Assembly: GCA_028281025.1 (NCBI GenBank)
Contig: JANQKR010000034.1
Coordinates: 190,251-254,250, forward strand
DNA: 64,000 bases
Origin: Croceivirga sp.
GTDB lineage: Bacteria > Bacteroidota > Bacteroidia > Flavobacteriales > Flavobacteriaceae
Direction: 5' to 3'
Position numbers and translations under genes: made by a program. The stretch's first letter is position 1. Each line of letters begins with the position of its first letter. This document shows positions 1-8,842 of this stretch, in pieces. Below the pieces are notes generated by a model that did no database searches, was not told the DNA's origin, and worked only from the letters and a program-made list of their open reading frames with translations.

Positions 1-14
1 GAGGGCAAGCCCTC
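1..14 (-). terminator. Possible terminator hairpin at window edge
   Basis: The first 14 bases form a perfect inverted repeat, GAGGGC-AA-GCCCTC. It lies 48 bases beyond the nitrilase stop codon, where the leftward isoprenoid operon should end. The T-run that would confirm an intrinsic terminator on the minus strand would lie outside the window, so this is only suggestive. Plus-strand frames across 1-114 are short and show no recognisable protein. Confidence 0.3.
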
Positions 15-62
15 CTGGATGGAACGGGGAGTACCTCCAATGGAAAAGGGGATACAACAGGG

Positions 63-1043
63 CTACGAGCTTTTGGGGGATACGGACGAGGACTGATCCT
101 TGAAATGAACCGTTGATTGCCGCTCTCGATTTACGATGAGTTGGGTCACATCCGGTCTGGAATAATGCCCAACCGGATCAAAATTCTGATGCTCTTCCAA
201 TACCCTTTTAAAATCGATGGTTTGGTAAAAAATTCCCTCTTTGTCCACTATGGGCTCCACTACCCATTCCCCATCGGGGCCGGCAATACAGGAACCCCCA
301 TTGGCCAAAACATGGGGGGCCTTTTCCAAAATTTTGTCCAAATGTGGGGTGTCCGCAGGAAAATCGGCTTTTTTCATCAGTGAGGAGACCGAGACCACAT
401 AACTACGGGATTCCCTGGCAATAAACCGGGTAATATCCTTTGTATTGTGATCACTTCCAGGCCAAACGGCTATATGGAGGTTCTCTCCCAAACCGTAAAG
501 TGCTGCCCTTGGAAGGGGCATCCAGTTTTCCCAGCAATTAAGACCTCCCACCGTAAATTGTTTTAGGGGATGAACCTGCAGACCATTACCATCCCCTGGG
601 GCCCATGTTAAGCGTTCATCGTAGGTGGGCTGTAGTTTTCGGTGTACGGACCTTATTTCCCCCCGTGGGTCAATATATACCAGGGAAGCATAGATACTAT
701 GCCCACCACGGTCTTTGGCCCGTTCCATAATCCCCAAATAGACCGCCATGGAGTGTTCTTTGGCCAATAGGCAGATGGAATCCAAATCCCCAGCTTCAAT
801 CTGTATCGAATTCGCCACATAGTGGGCGTGCAGTTCTTTATTCACCTCCAAATTCCAAGCCGCGCCTTCCGTATACGCCAACCAAAAAGGATAGCCTGGC
901 AACAATGCTTCACCAAAAACGATAAGTTCACTTCCATTCTCGGAAGCTTCCGTAATGGTTGCTTCTATTTTTGCTATGGTTGCCCTTTTGTCCAGCCATA
1001 CCGGTGTAATTTGGGCCAATGCCACGTGTAACCTATTTTCCAT
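63..1043 (-). CDS. Nitrilase (carbon-nitrogen hydrolase family)
   Basis: A 326-residue cytoplasmic protein of the nitrilase branch of the CN-hydrolase superfamily, expected to hydrolyse a nitrile to a carboxylic acid and ammonia. The catalytic triad is visible: Glu45 in FGEALLPGYPFW, Lys136 in HRKLQP and Cys170 in GGLNCWENWMPLPR. The last motif is typical of true nitrilases rather than amidases or ureidopropionases. Length matches the family. Its ATG overlaps the stop codon of the UbiA gene by one base (TAATG), so it is probably translationally coupled and the last gene of the mevalonate operon. The physiological substrate cannot be read from the sequence. Why a nitrilase should be coupled to isoprenoid genes is unclear. 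Confidence 0.9.
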   Translation of the reverse strand: MENRLHVALAQITPVWLDKRATIAKIEATITEASENGSELIVFGEALLPGYPFWLAYTEGAAWNLEVNKELHAHYVANSIQIEAGDLDSICLLAKEHSMAVYLGIMERAKDRGGHSIYASLVYIDPRGEIRSVHRKLQPTYDERLTWAPGDGNGLQVHPLKQFTVGGLNCWENWMPLPRAALYGLGENLHIAVWPGSDHNTKDITRFIARESRSYVVSVSSLMKKADFPADTPHLDKILEKAPHVLANGGSCIAGPDGEWVVEPIVDKEGIFYQTIDFKRVLEEHQNFDPVGHYSRPDVTQLIVNRERQSTVHFKDQSSSVSPKSS

Positions 1044-1948
1044 TATAAAATCCGATTTAAGACGACATCCACATCAATCAACAAGATACTGAAAACCCCT
1101 CCTACAATAATAAATTTAAGTATGTTGTGAAGCCATACATAGTGCATCTTTACATCTGATTTTCCCAACAGGACCAGAAACACTAAAAGTAAAATTCCGG
1201 ATGCAACAAAATAAAAGGACATATGGCCCACATCAAAAACATAAATCAACAGGTAAGTCGGAACCAATGTCAAAACTATCAAGAACGCAATAAGGACCTT
1301 GGCAACTTTTGGGCCGTATAAAATGGGGATGGTTTGATAGCCCTGTGCCATATCCCCGGCCATGCTCTCCAAATCCTTAATGAGTTCCCGAGCTAAAATC
1401 AGAAGGAACAAATAAAGGGCATGAATAAAAATAACGGTTTCAAAATTTCTGTAATACACAAACACCACAAAGAAAGGGGCAATGGAAAGTGTAGCGGACA
1501 CCAAATTGCCCAAGAATGGAATACGCTTGAGCTTATGGGAATAAAACCATATCCCAAAAATATAGGCCGCAAAGAAGAAAACTGCCCTGAACGAAATATA
1601 ACTGGCCGCAATAACGGCGACAAAATTCAGGATGAAATATGTGGTAAGTTTAAATCGCTGGCTTACCAAACGGTCCAGCATACTTTTGGTAGGTTTGTTG
1701 ATCAAATCCTTTTCTGCATCATAAAAATTATTGATGATGTAACCCGAAGCTATGACCAGGGCCGAGGCCGTTACGATCAAAAAAAGATTAAGGTCAAAGA
1801 CCACTTTCCTAAGTTGTAGATCGGGAGCCAATATGTAAATGGAAGCGAGATACTGGGCAAGGGTGATCACAAGAATATTGTATCCCCTAACCACGGAGAA
1901 CAAGCTCAAAAGCTTAAAGAGCAAGAGCCTATTTTTTCTACTAAGCAT
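1043..1948 (-). CDS. UbiA-family prenyltransferase
   Basis: A 301-residue polytopic inner-membrane protein. The first UbiA metal-binding motif Nx3Dx3D is visible as N73-D77-D81 in INNFYDAEKD. A second Asp-rich segment lies in RELIKDLESMAGD near residue 190. The rest is hydrophobic, with about eight or nine membrane segments. The family transfers a polyprenyl chain to an aromatic ring or to glycerol-phosphate ethers. Proteins of this type in flavobacteria are often annotated as geranylgeranylglycerol-phosphate geranylgeranyltransferase. The acceptor cannot be decided here; menaquinone, heme or ether-lipid chemistry are alternatives. It lies 8 bases after mevalonate kinase and overlaps the nitrilase start, so it is clearly one operon with the isoprenoid-precursor genes. 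Confidence 0.88.
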   Translation of the reverse strand: MLSRKNRLLLFKLLSLFSVVRGYNILVITLAQYLASIYILAPDLQLRKVVFDLNLFLIVTASALVIASGYIINNFYDAEKDLINKPTKSMLDRLVSQRFKLTTYFILNFVAVIAASYISFRAVFFFAAYIFGIWFYSHKLKRIPFLGNLVSATLSIAPFFVVFVYYRNFETVIFIHALYLFLLILARELIKDLESMAGDMAQGYQTIPILYGPKVAKVLIAFLIVLTLVPTYLLIYVFDVGHMSFYFVASGILLLVFLVLLGKSDVKMHYVWLHNILKFIIVGGVFSILLIDVDVVLNRIL

Positions 1949-1956
1949 TTTAGATT

Positions 1957-2889
1957 TTAGAAGTTGTACACCACTTCCAATTTGTGTCCTTCAAGTTCCT
2001 TTCTGGCCCTGTCAATATCTTCTGTGAAACCCAATATATAGCCCCCACCACCAGAGCCACACAATTTTAAATAATACGTATTGGATTCGATTCCTTTTTT
2101 CCAGAGGTGGTGAAATTGTTGTGGAATCATTGGCTTAAAGTGGTCCAAAACCACATGTGAAAGTTGTTTCACATGGCCAAAAAGCCCTTTGATATCCCCC
2201 TTTAAAAAGTGGTCCACACAAGCGTCCGTGTGTTTTATAAATTTGTCCTTAATGACATTTCTGAACCCTTCCTGCTTCATCTTCTCCATAAAAATCTGGA
2301 CCATAGGGGCAGTTTCACCGGTAATGCCACTATCCAAAAGAAATACTGCTCCCTTACCTTCCTTGTTTTGGGATGGTAAACTTGTAGATTCTATATTGTC
2401 CTTTGAGTTGATCAGAATGGGTAAACTCAAATAGCTGTTCAACGGATCCAATCCTGAGGACTTTCCATGAAAGAAGGACTCCATCTCCCCAAAAATCCTT
2501 TTAAGTTTCAAGAGCTTCTCCCTTGTCAGGTTCTCAAGAACGGTAATTTTATCTTTGGCATACTTGTCATAAACAGCAGCTACCAACGCCCCACTACTTC
2601 CAATACCATAACCCTGGGGAATGGAACTATCAAAGTACATGCCCTCAGCAATATCCTTGTTAAGCGCATCCAAATCAAAAGAAACCACACCTTCCGATTG
2701 AATTTTGGCAAGGTGGACCGCAAAGGCCCGTAATGCCTCATTCGACTTTAGTGCTTCGGGTGATGGTTTCCCATCAGTCTTCAGTGCACCTTTGAAGAAA
2801 TTGTATGGGATGGAGAGCCCCTTGGAATCCTTAATGATGCCATACTCCCCAAAAAGTAGGATTTTCGAATAAAATAATGGTCCTTTCAT
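1957..2889 (-). CDS. mvk: Mevalonate kinase-type GHMP kinase
   Basis: A GHMP-superfamily kinase of about 310 residues, predicted to phosphorylate mevalonate in the cytoplasmic mevalonate pathway. The N-terminus (FYSKILLFGEYGII) is the usual strand-turn of mevalonate kinases. The ATP-binding GHMP motif GYGIGSSGALVAAVY lies near residue 95, and the C-terminal glycine-rich loop LCGSGGGGYILGF near residue 280. I chose the ATG at 2887-2889 (MKGPLFY) over an in-frame start 20 codons upstream, because homologous proteins begin here and the upstream residues look like leader. It sits between mvaD, 117 bases upstream, and ubiA, 8 bases downstream. A role as phosphomevalonate kinase is not fully excluded. 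Confidence 0.85.
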   Translation of the reverse strand: MKGPLFYSKILLFGEYGIIKDSKGLSIPYNFFKGALKTDGKPSPEALKSNEALRAFAVHLAKIQSEGVVSFDLDALNKDIAEGMYFDSSIPQGYGIGSSGALVAAVYDKYAKDKITVLENLTREKLLKLKRIFGEMESFFHGKSSGLDPLNSYLSLPILINSKDNIESTSLPSQNKEGKGAVFLLDSGITGETAPMVQIFMEKMKQEGFRNVIKDKFIKHTDACVDHFLKGDIKGLFGHVKQLSHVVLDHFKPMIPQQFHHLWKKGIESNTYYLKLCGSGGGGYILGFTEDIDRARKELEGHKLEVVYNF

Positions 2890-3006
2890 TTTATTTTGTT
2901 CAACCATTCTATTGTTAAAAGTAAACAAACCTAATCTCCCAGTCAACAATTTTATGAAAAATTAAGCTTAAAGCCTTTAAATAACGTTGATCCACTTAAA
3001 TACGTA

Positions 3007-4101
3007 TCACAAAGTTGTTGAAATTCTCTGCGCCCCTTTTCCAATACGATCGCAAATATAATGTCCGTTTTCGCAGTAGGCAACTAATTCATTCTGAATA
3101 AATTGAATACATTTCGTTTTCTCATATTCCGGATATAGCACATGTACATTGGCCCCTGCGTCCAATGTAAAGCAAATGGCCGTTCCGGTTTCCTTTCGGA
3201 ATTGCCAAATTCTATTGATGATTTCCAAGGTATTGGGCAACATTAATATAAAATAAGGTTGACTGGTCATCATCATGGCATGCAATGTCAATGCCTCACT
3301 TTCCAAAATAGTGATAAATGATTCCAGATCCCCCTCTTTAAAAATGACCTGTAATTTTTTAAGGTTTTCATGGGCCTGCTGAAATCTGTTATCGGCAAAT
3401 GGGTGTCCTTTCATAAGTCCATGGCCCACAGAACTGCTTACCGTTTTTTGGCCTTTATGTACCAATAAAATGGTGTCATGAAAATTATTGAAGTTGGGGT
3501 GGACTTCATAAGGGTATTGAATTCCATACATATCCGAACTACCTGATAATCCTAGTGTCTTTCCCCATTGAATTAAGCTGCCCCCTATACTCCTGCAGGC
3601 ACTTCCAGACCCCAAACGGGCCAGGAAAGAAGCTTTTTGTTTAAAATCCTCCAAGGGCATTTCCGGATTTGCCAGGCGTTCCAACTCCATTAAACAGAGC
3701 GCCAAGGCAGCCATCCCACTGGCCGATGATGCAATTCCGCTACTGTGGGGAAACGAATTGGAACTTTCAATTTCCAAATGATAGTGCCTTAAAAAAGGGA
3801 GATATTTTTCAATTCGCCCTAAAAAAGTAGCGATTTTGGGTTTAAAGCTATCCTTGGCCTTTCCTTCAAAGCGAAAGTCAAATGAAAAGGCTTCCTTGGC
3901 CTCGTCCATCTTTCTAAATTTCAAGAAGGTTCTTGTAGCGCAAGCATCCAAGGTAAAACTAATGGAAGGGTTTGCGGGTATTTGATTTGGTTTTTTTCCC
4001 CAATACTTCACCAAAGCGATATTGCTTGGCGCTTTCCACCCTACGGTTCCCTCTAAAGGATAAACGAGATTTTGGGTCGGCACAAAATCCTTTTCCATCA
4101 T
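3007..4101 (-). CDS. mvaD: Diphosphomevalonate decarboxylase
   Basis: A GHMP-family enzyme of about 364 residues that converts mevalonate 5-diphosphate to isopentenyl diphosphate with ATP. Diagnostic stretches are APSNIALVKYWGK near the N-terminus (substrate lysine and KYWGK) and FPHSSGIASSASGMAAL, the ATP-binding GHMP loop, about 120 residues in. GSGSACRS follows further on. The start is taken as the ATG at 4099-4101 (MMEKDF); a TTG six codons upstream overlaps a promoter-like element. It is the first gene of the leftward operon mvaD-mvk-ubiA-nitrilase. This shows that the organism makes isoprenoids by the mevalonate route, as flavobacteria do. Confidence 0.93.
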   Translation of the reverse strand: MMEKDFVPTQNLVYPLEGTVGWKAPSNIALVKYWGKKPNQIPANPSISFTLDACATRTFLKFRKMDEAKEAFSFDFRFEGKAKDSFKPKIATFLGRIEKYLPFLRHYHLEIESSNSFPHSSGIASSASGMAALALCLMELERLANPEMPLEDFKQKASFLARLGSGSACRSIGGSLIQWGKTLGLSGSSDMYGIQYPYEVHPNFNNFHDTILLVHKGQKTVSSSVGHGLMKGHPFADNRFQQAHENLKKLQVIFKEGDLESFITILESEALTLHAMMMTSQPYFILMLPNTLEIINRIWQFRKETGTAICFTLDAGANVHVLYPEYEKTKCIQFIQNELVAYCENGHYICDRIGKGAQRISTTL

Positions 4102-4116
4102 GAAATAAGCTTTGGG

Positions 4117-4124
4117 CAAAGATA
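4117..4124 (-). promoter_or_regulatory. Bacteroidota -7 box before mvaD
   Basis: On the minus strand the sequence reads TATCTTTG, a full match to the Bacteroidota -7 consensus TAnnTTTG, ending 15 bases before the chosen mvaD ATG. No clear -33 TTTG is found at the usual 19-21 base spacing, so this is a tentative promoter. The leader would be very short. Confidence 0.3.
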
Positions 4125-4184
4125 AGGCTTGCCCAAAGTTTGGAATCTGGTTTAAATTGTTATTTTAGTAGGAATCCAACTACT

Positions 4185-4658
4185 GTGAGAAAAACCGTTC
4201 TAAAAATAGCCATTTGTATAGGAGCGTGCCTGTTAATAGGCTTTCTTTCGAGCTTTGCGACCCAAAGCTCCGTGAACGATTGGTATTTGACACTGAACAA
4301 GCCCAGTTTTAATCCCCCAAATTGGTTGTTTGCCCCTGTTTGGACCGTCCTGTATATCCTTATGGGAATAGCGGCAGGAATAGTTTGGTCCAAGGGGTTT
4401 TATCATCTCTGGGTAAAAACGGCCATGTACCATTTTGGGTTTCAGTTATTGTTGAACGCACTGTGGAGCATCATCTTTTTTGGCCTTAAAAATCCTTTGG
4501 CAGCCTTATTTGTAATCCTTACCCTTTTGGTTTTGATCGTCCTTACCATTAAGTGGTTTTTGGTGGTGAGCAAAAAAGCGGCCTATCTCATGGTGCCTTA
4601 TTTGGTCTGGGTCACTTTTGCTACCGTTTTGAATTTTAAGATATGGGAGCTCAATTAG
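4185..4658 (+). CDS. tspO: TspO/MBR-family membrane protein
   Basis: A 157-residue five-helix inner-membrane protein of the TspO/MBR (peripheral benzodiazepine receptor) family, which binds porphyrins and related ligands. Hallmarks are the loop WYLTLNKPSFNPPNWLFAPVW after helix 1, then NALWSIIFFGLKNP and a C-terminal WVTFATVLNFKIWELN. I chose the GTG at 4185 (protein begins VRKTVLKIAI). The frame is open back to a TTG at 4140, but those residues are polar and unlike the family N-terminus. TAGGA precedes the GTG by about ten bases. It is transcribed away from mvaD and converges on the DUF1697 gene. Function in this organism is inferred from family only; stress or tetrapyrrole sensing is the usual suggestion. 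Confidence 0.88.
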   Translation: MRKTVLKIAICIGACLLIGFLSSFATQSSVNDWYLTLNKPSFNPPNWLFAPVWTVLYILMGIAAGIVWSKGFYHLWVKTAMYHFGFQLLLNALWSIIFFGLKNPLAALFVILTLLVLIVLTIKWFLVVSKKAAYLMVPYLVWVTFATVLNFKIWELN

Positions 4659-4686
4659 ACTTAGGCGCTATGCCAACCTAAGTTTT
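4659..4686. terminator. Bidirectional terminator between tspO and DUF1697 gene
   Basis: Immediately after the tspO stop codon, ACTTAGG and CCTAAGT form a perfect 7-base stem around an 11-base loop, followed by TTTT on the plus strand. It sits between two converging genes, so it can serve both. Confidence 0.5.
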
Positions 4687-4705
4687 AACCATTAAATCCA
4701 TTGGT

Positions 4706-5242
4706 TCAGGCCTCTGCCAATGCTATCATTTTTAGCATGGTATTTAAGTTCCGTGTTGTTGCTGTAAGGCGCAGTTTATTCTCGATTAAATTATTGTTTA
4801 ATTTGGCCTTGCCCGCCCCTTGTTTGCAATTTAAATAAACACATTGCCCTGCAATGTGAAAATCTTCATTCTTAAAATGTAGTTTATTGAATTCTTCCAC
4901 CAATTCCTTTGTAGGAGATTCGTACAACAAGGCAAAGTACAGGTTCTTTTTCTCTGCTTCTTCTTTAAAAGGATTGTCCCTTAGGATTTCTTGAAGTGAT
5001 GTTATGGTTTTGAGCAAAACAGGAACATCAAAACCAAAATCATTTTTGATCCTATTTTTGATATCGGCCTCAATCCTTTTGTGATCGGTACTGGAGGTTT
5101 CCAAAATTATATTACCGCTTTGGATATAGGTACGTACTTTCTTAAAGCCGAGTTTCCCCAGCCCCTCCTTCAAGTCCACCATTCTTATTTTCTTTTGCCC
5201 ACTTACGTTTATCCCCCTAAGAAATACCAGATACGTATGCAC
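4706..5242 (-). CDS. DUF1697 domain protein
   Basis: A 178-residue soluble protein of the DUF1697 family, recognised by the N-terminal signature [18 protein letters not shown] and by [11 protein letters not shown]. The biochemical function of the family is unknown. The start is a GTG at 5240-5242; no ATG is available before the conserved N-terminus, so this start is forced by homology. It is a single gene converging with tspO and divergent from glpK. The 65 bases between its start and the glpK ATG must hold both promoters. Nothing here indicates a partner. Confidence 0.85.
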   Translation of the reverse strand: MHTYLVFLRGINVSGQKKIRMVDLKEGLGKLGFKKVRTYIQSGNIILETSSTDHKRIEADIKNRIKNDFGFDVPVLLKTITSLQEILRDNPFKEEAEKKNLYFALLYESPTKELVEEFNKLHFKNEDFHIAGQCVYLNCKQGAGKAKLNNNLIENKLRLTATTRNLNTMLKMIALAEA

Positions 5243-5307
5243 ACCTATTGAATTTAAAGCTTGAAACTACTCAATTTATTTTAGTAAATTCCCTAACATT
5301 TTTAACT

Positions 5308-6801
5308 ATGGCCGAATATGTATTGGCTTTAGATCAGGGTACCACCAGTTCTAGGGCAGTTGTTTTTGATAAGCAAGGGACCATTGTGTCCGTATCGCAG
5401 AAGGAGTTTACACAAATATTTCCAAAACCGGGTTGGGTAGAGCACGATCCCGTGGAAATCTGGTCAACCCAAGCAGGGATGGCTGCCGAAGCCGTAACCA
5501 AAAAAGGGTTAAAAGGAGAGCAAATTGCAGCAATTGGCATTACCAATCAGCGGGAAACCGCCGTAGTATGGGATCGTAAAACCAGTGAACCCATCTACAA
5601 TGCCATTGTCTGGCAAGATAAACGGACCTCGGATTACTGTGATGAACTCAAAAAGGCTGGCAAGTCGGATATGATCCGTGAGAAAACCGGCTTGGTCATC
5701 GACTCTTATTTTTCCGCAACAAAAGTAAAATGGATATTGGATAATGTGGAAGGGGCAAGGGAAAAGGCCCAGGCTGGGGAATTGGCTTTTGGGACCATAG
5801 ACTCTTGGCTTATTTGGAAAATGACGCAGGGGGAGCTACATATAACGGATGTCACCAATGCCTCGCGTTCCCTGATATTCAATATCAACACCATGGATTG
5901 GGATCAGGAACTTTTGGACCTTTTTGGGATTCCAAAAAGTATGTTGCCCCAAGTAAAACAATCCAGTGAGGTGTATGGCCATACCAGTCCAAATTTCTTT
6001 GCCCATAAAATTCCCATTGCCGGTATTGCGGGAGACCAGCAGGCCGCTCTTTTCGGTCAAATGTGTACCCAAAAGGGCATGGTCAAAAATACGTATGGCA
6101 CAGGTTGTTTTATGTTGATGAACATTGGGAGCGAACCCACAAAATCCAATAATAACCTTCTTACTACCGTAGCGTGGAAAATAAATGGAAAAACCACTTA
6201 TGCCCTCGAGGGAAGTATTTTTATAGCTGGGGCCGTGGTGCAATGGTTGAGGGATAGCCTAAAAATCATAAAAAACTCAGCGGATGTGGAGCCTTTGGCC
6301 GGCACTGTGGAAAACTCCGATGGGGTGTATTTTGTTCCGGCCTTTGCAGGTCTGGGCGCTCCCCATTGGAATCAAAAAGCCCAAGGGACCTTGTTTGGGC
6401 TTACCCGCGGCAGTACGGATGCCCATATCGCCAGGGCCGCTTTGGATTCCATTGCCTACCAAACCATGGATATTTTAAAGGCCATGGAGAAAGACTCCGG
6501 TATTTCAATAAAAGAGCTGCGTGTTGATGGTGGGGCCACGGTCAACAACTTATTGATGCAGTTCCAGGCAGATGTATTGAACACCAAAACCATTCGCCCA
6601 AAAATTGTGGAAACCACAGTTATGGGCGCAGCCTATCTGGCTGGATTGGCTGTTGGTTTTTGGAAAAACCAAGAAGAGATCCAAGACATCTGGCAAACCG
6701 ATGTTGAGTTCCAACCCACTAAGGAAAGGGAGGCGATTTCGCATGGAATTGTTGGTTGGTATCGCGCCATAAAGGCACTGGAATACTGGACCGAGCACTA
6801 G
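5308..6801 (+). CDS. glpK: Glycerol kinase
   Basis: A 497-residue FGGY-family sugar kinase that makes sn-glycerol 3-phosphate from glycerol and ATP in the cytoplasm. The N-terminal phosphate loop [14 protein letters not shown], the segment [15 protein letters not shown], the glycerol-site stretch NAIVWQDKR and the C-terminal [19 protein letters not shown] are all classical GlpK signatures. The ATG at 5308 ([11 protein letters not shown]) is chosen; an upstream in-frame start adds 20 non-conserved residues. It is followed after 37 bases by the glycerol facilitator gene, forming a glpK-glpF uptake operon that traps glycerol by phosphorylation. No glycerol-3-phosphate dehydrogenase lies in the window. 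Confidence 0.96.
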   Translation: MAEYVLALDQGTTSSRAVVFDKQGTIVSVSQKEFTQIFPKPGWVEHDPVEIWSTQAGMAAEAVTKKGLKGEQIAAIGITNQRETAVVWDRKTSEPIYNAIVWQDKRTSDYCDELKKAGKSDMIREKTGLVIDSYFSATKVKWILDNVEGAREKAQAGELAFGTIDSWLIWKMTQGELHITDVTNASRSLIFNINTMDWDQELLDLFGIPKSMLPQVKQSSEVYGHTSPNFFAHKIPIAGIAGDQQAALFGQMCTQKGMVKNTYGTGCFMLMNIGSEPTKSNNNLLTTVAWKINGKTTYALEGSIFIAGAVVQWLRDSLKIIKNSADVEPLAGTVENSDGVYFVPAFAGLGAPHWNQKAQGTLFGLTRGSTDAHIARAALDSIAYQTMDILKAMEKDSGISIKELRVDGGATVNNLLMQFQADVLNTKTIRPKIVETTVMGAAYLAGLAVGFWKNQEEIQDIWQTDVEFQPTKEREAISHGIVGWYRAIKALEYWTEH

Positions 6802-6838
6802 TCAACAACAACTATCAACCCTTAATAAAAAAATCATC

Positions 6839-7567
6839 ATGACACCGTTTATCGCTGAAATTGTAGGTACCTTTTTGCTCATGTTTTTGGGCTGTGGCGT
6901 AAATGCCAATGTTTCCTTGAACAAAACCTATGGCAACGGTTCCGGATGGATCGTGATCACAACGGGATGGGCGCTGGCGGTTTATGTTGGGGTGGTGGTT
7001 GCAGGGCCCATAAGTGGTGCACATATAAATCCTGCTGTTACCATTGGATTGGCAGTTGCCGGGGAATTTTCCGTCTATGATGTCCCTAAATATATCCTGG
7101 CCCAATTTATTGGAGCCATATTAGGGGCCTTTTTGGTATGGGTGACCCATTTTGAACATTTTAAACTTACCAAGGACGGTAATACCAAAAGGGGGGTATT
7201 CTGTACCGCACCTGCCATTAAAAACACATCCATTAATTTCTTATGTGAATTGACAGGCACTTTTGTTCTACTCTTTACCATTCTCTATTTCACCGATGCC
7301 ACCTTGGCATCTGACAACACCATTGTTGGTCTGGGCTCTTTGGGAGCCTTACCTGTGGCCCTGTTGGTCTGGGTCATTGGACTTGCACTTGGTGGAACCA
7401 CGGGCTATGCCATAAATCCGGCCAGGGACTTGGGACCAAGGATCGTACATGCATTGGTTCCCATGCAAAACAAGGGAAGTAACGGATGGGGTTATGCCTG
7501 GATACCCGTTATCGGGCCTATTGTAGGAGGGGTTTTGGCCGCTTGGACGGTAGGTCTTTTACAATAA
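6839..7567 (+). CDS. glpF: Glycerol facilitator (MIP/aquaporin family)
   Basis: A 242-residue inner-membrane channel with six transmembrane helices and two half-helices. The two NPA boxes are visible: N64-P65-A66 in SGAHINPAVTIG and N193-P194-A195 in GYAINPARDLGPR. The Asp directly after the second NPAR is characteristic of glyceroporins rather than water-only channels. It is cotranscribed with glpK (37-base gap). Its stop codon is immediately next to the stop of the convergent YhiN-type gene, leaving no intergenic terminator, so transcripts from both sides must overlap. Confidence 0.94.
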   Translation: MTPFIAEIVGTFLLMFLGCGVNANVSLNKTYGNGSGWIVITTGWALAVYVGVVVAGPISGAHINPAVTIGLAVAGEFSVYDVPKYILAQFIGAILGAFLVWVTHFEHFKLTKDGNTKRGVFCTAPAIKNTSINFLCELTGTFVLLFTILYFTDATLASDNTIVGLGSLGALPVALLVWVIGLALGGTTGYAINPARDLGPRIVHALVPMQNKGSNGWGYAWIPVIGPIVGGVLAAWTVGLLQ

Positions 7568-8842
7568 TTATCCATTTGCTATGGCCTGTGCAGCGATGTA
7601 GGCCCCTGTCCACGCATTCTGGAAATTAAAGCCTCCAGTGACGGCATCCACGTTGATCACTTCTCCGGCCAAGTATAAATTGGGCAATAATTTGCTTTCA
7701 AAAGTCTTGAAATTGATTTCCTTTAAATCTACGCCCCCTGCTGTAACAAATTCCTCTTTATAAATGCTTTTTCCATTCACGGGGATGGCACATTCCGTTA
7801 ATTGACCGGCCAATGCCCGCAATTGGTCCTTGGTCATATCCGCCCATTTTAAACGCGCATCCACCCCGGAAGCTTTTACCAATCGAATCCATAATCTATT
7901 GGGGAGTTCCAGGATCTTGGACTTTAACACCGTTTTTTTTGCTTCGGCTATTTTTACCTCATTTAGAAAGCCTGTCATGGTACCCAAATCATACTCGGGA
8001 GTCCAATTAATCCGTATCCTGAACACATAGTGAAAATCATTCAATTCTTTGGCGGCCCATGCGGAAAGTTTTAATATGGCCGGACCACTAAGGCCCCAAT
8101 GTGTAATCAAAACGGGACCCTCTTCGGTAAACAGGGGTTCGCGCTCTACCTTACTTTTTAATTGTACCAGGATTTTGGAGTCGTAGTGGGTTTTCGGCAT
8201 AATGTCCACCCTTGCATGTACACTAAGCCCCTGCAATCCCTTTATCCTAACATCCGTTGTATTAAAAGTAAAGAGGGAAGGGACCGGAGGAACAATGCAA
8301 TGCCCCATTCCCTTTAGCAGTTCCCAAATCTTTGGGTTGCTTCCCGTTGCGACCAAAAGCTTTTTGGAATCATAATGTTTGTTCATGGTCGTTACCCGCC
8401 AACCATTGGCAATATCCCTTGACCTTTCAATGTGTTTAACGGCACTATTTTTTAGCACTGTAATGCCCCTCTTCCTTGTTTCGGCCAAAAAACAGTCAAT
8501 AATGGATTGAGAAGAATCCGTATGTGGAAAAATACGGCCATCCGCTTCCACTTTAAGCGGCACTTCGCGCGCTTCAAAAAATTGTATGGTATCCCCTGGG
8601 GCATAGGTATGGAAAGGACCCAGAAGCTCTTTTTGTCCCCTCGGATAGTTCTGGGAGAGTTCAAATGGCTCAAACGCGGCATGGGTAATATTACATCGAC
8701 CTCCACCGGATATCCTTACCTTGCCAAGTACCGTTTTACCACGTTCAAAAATGGCAATCTTAAGCTTTGGGTCGGCAATGGCAGCTTGTATTGCACCGTA
8801 GAATCCCGCTGCGCCTCCTCCAATTACGATAAGGTCAAACAT
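7568..8842 (-). CDS. HI0933/YhiN-type FAD-dependent oxidoreductase
   Basis: A 424-residue cytoplasmic flavoprotein of the HI0933/YhiN family, often called a BaiN-like NAD(P)/FAD-dependent oxidoreductase. The N-terminal dinucleotide fold LIVIGGGAAGFYGAIQAA, the segment KVRISGGGRCNITHA and the C-terminal FAD-binding stretch NLYLAGEVINVDAVTGGFNFQNAWTGAYIAA are all present and in order. Its substrate is unknown. The ATG overlaps the stop codon of the upstream glycerophosphodiesterase by one base (TAATG), so the two form a coupled pair. Confidence 0.9.
   Translation of the reverse strand: MFDLIVIGGGAAGFYGAIQAAIADPKLKIAIFERGKTVLGKVRISGGGRCNITHAAFEPFELSQNYPRGQKELLGPFHTYAPGDTIQFFEAREVPLKVEADGRIFPHTDSSQSIIDCFLAETRKRGITVLKNSAVKHIERSRDIANGWRVTTMNKHYDSKKLLVATGSNPKIWELLKGMGHCIVPPVPSLFTFNTTDVRIKGLQGLSVHARVDIMPKTHYDSKILVQLKSKVEREPLFTEEGPVLITHWGLSGPAILKLSAWAAKELNDFHYVFRIRINWTPEYDLGTMTGFLNEVKIAEAKKTVLKSKILELPNRLWIRLVKASGVDARLKWADMTKDQLRALAGQLTECAIPVNGKSIYKEEFVTAGGVDLKEINFKTFESKLLPNLYLAGEVINVDAVTGGFNFQNAWTGAYIAAQAIANG

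Noticed and set aside
1..114. Possible C-terminus of a plus-strand gene entering from the left edge
   Set aside because: All three plus frames are open for only 30-40 codons, none has a recognisable sequence, and they overlap the nitrilase 3' end.
4140..4184. TTG at 4140 as the tspO start
   Set aside because: It would add 15 polar residues before a helix that matches the family N-terminus. The GTG at 4185 fits better.
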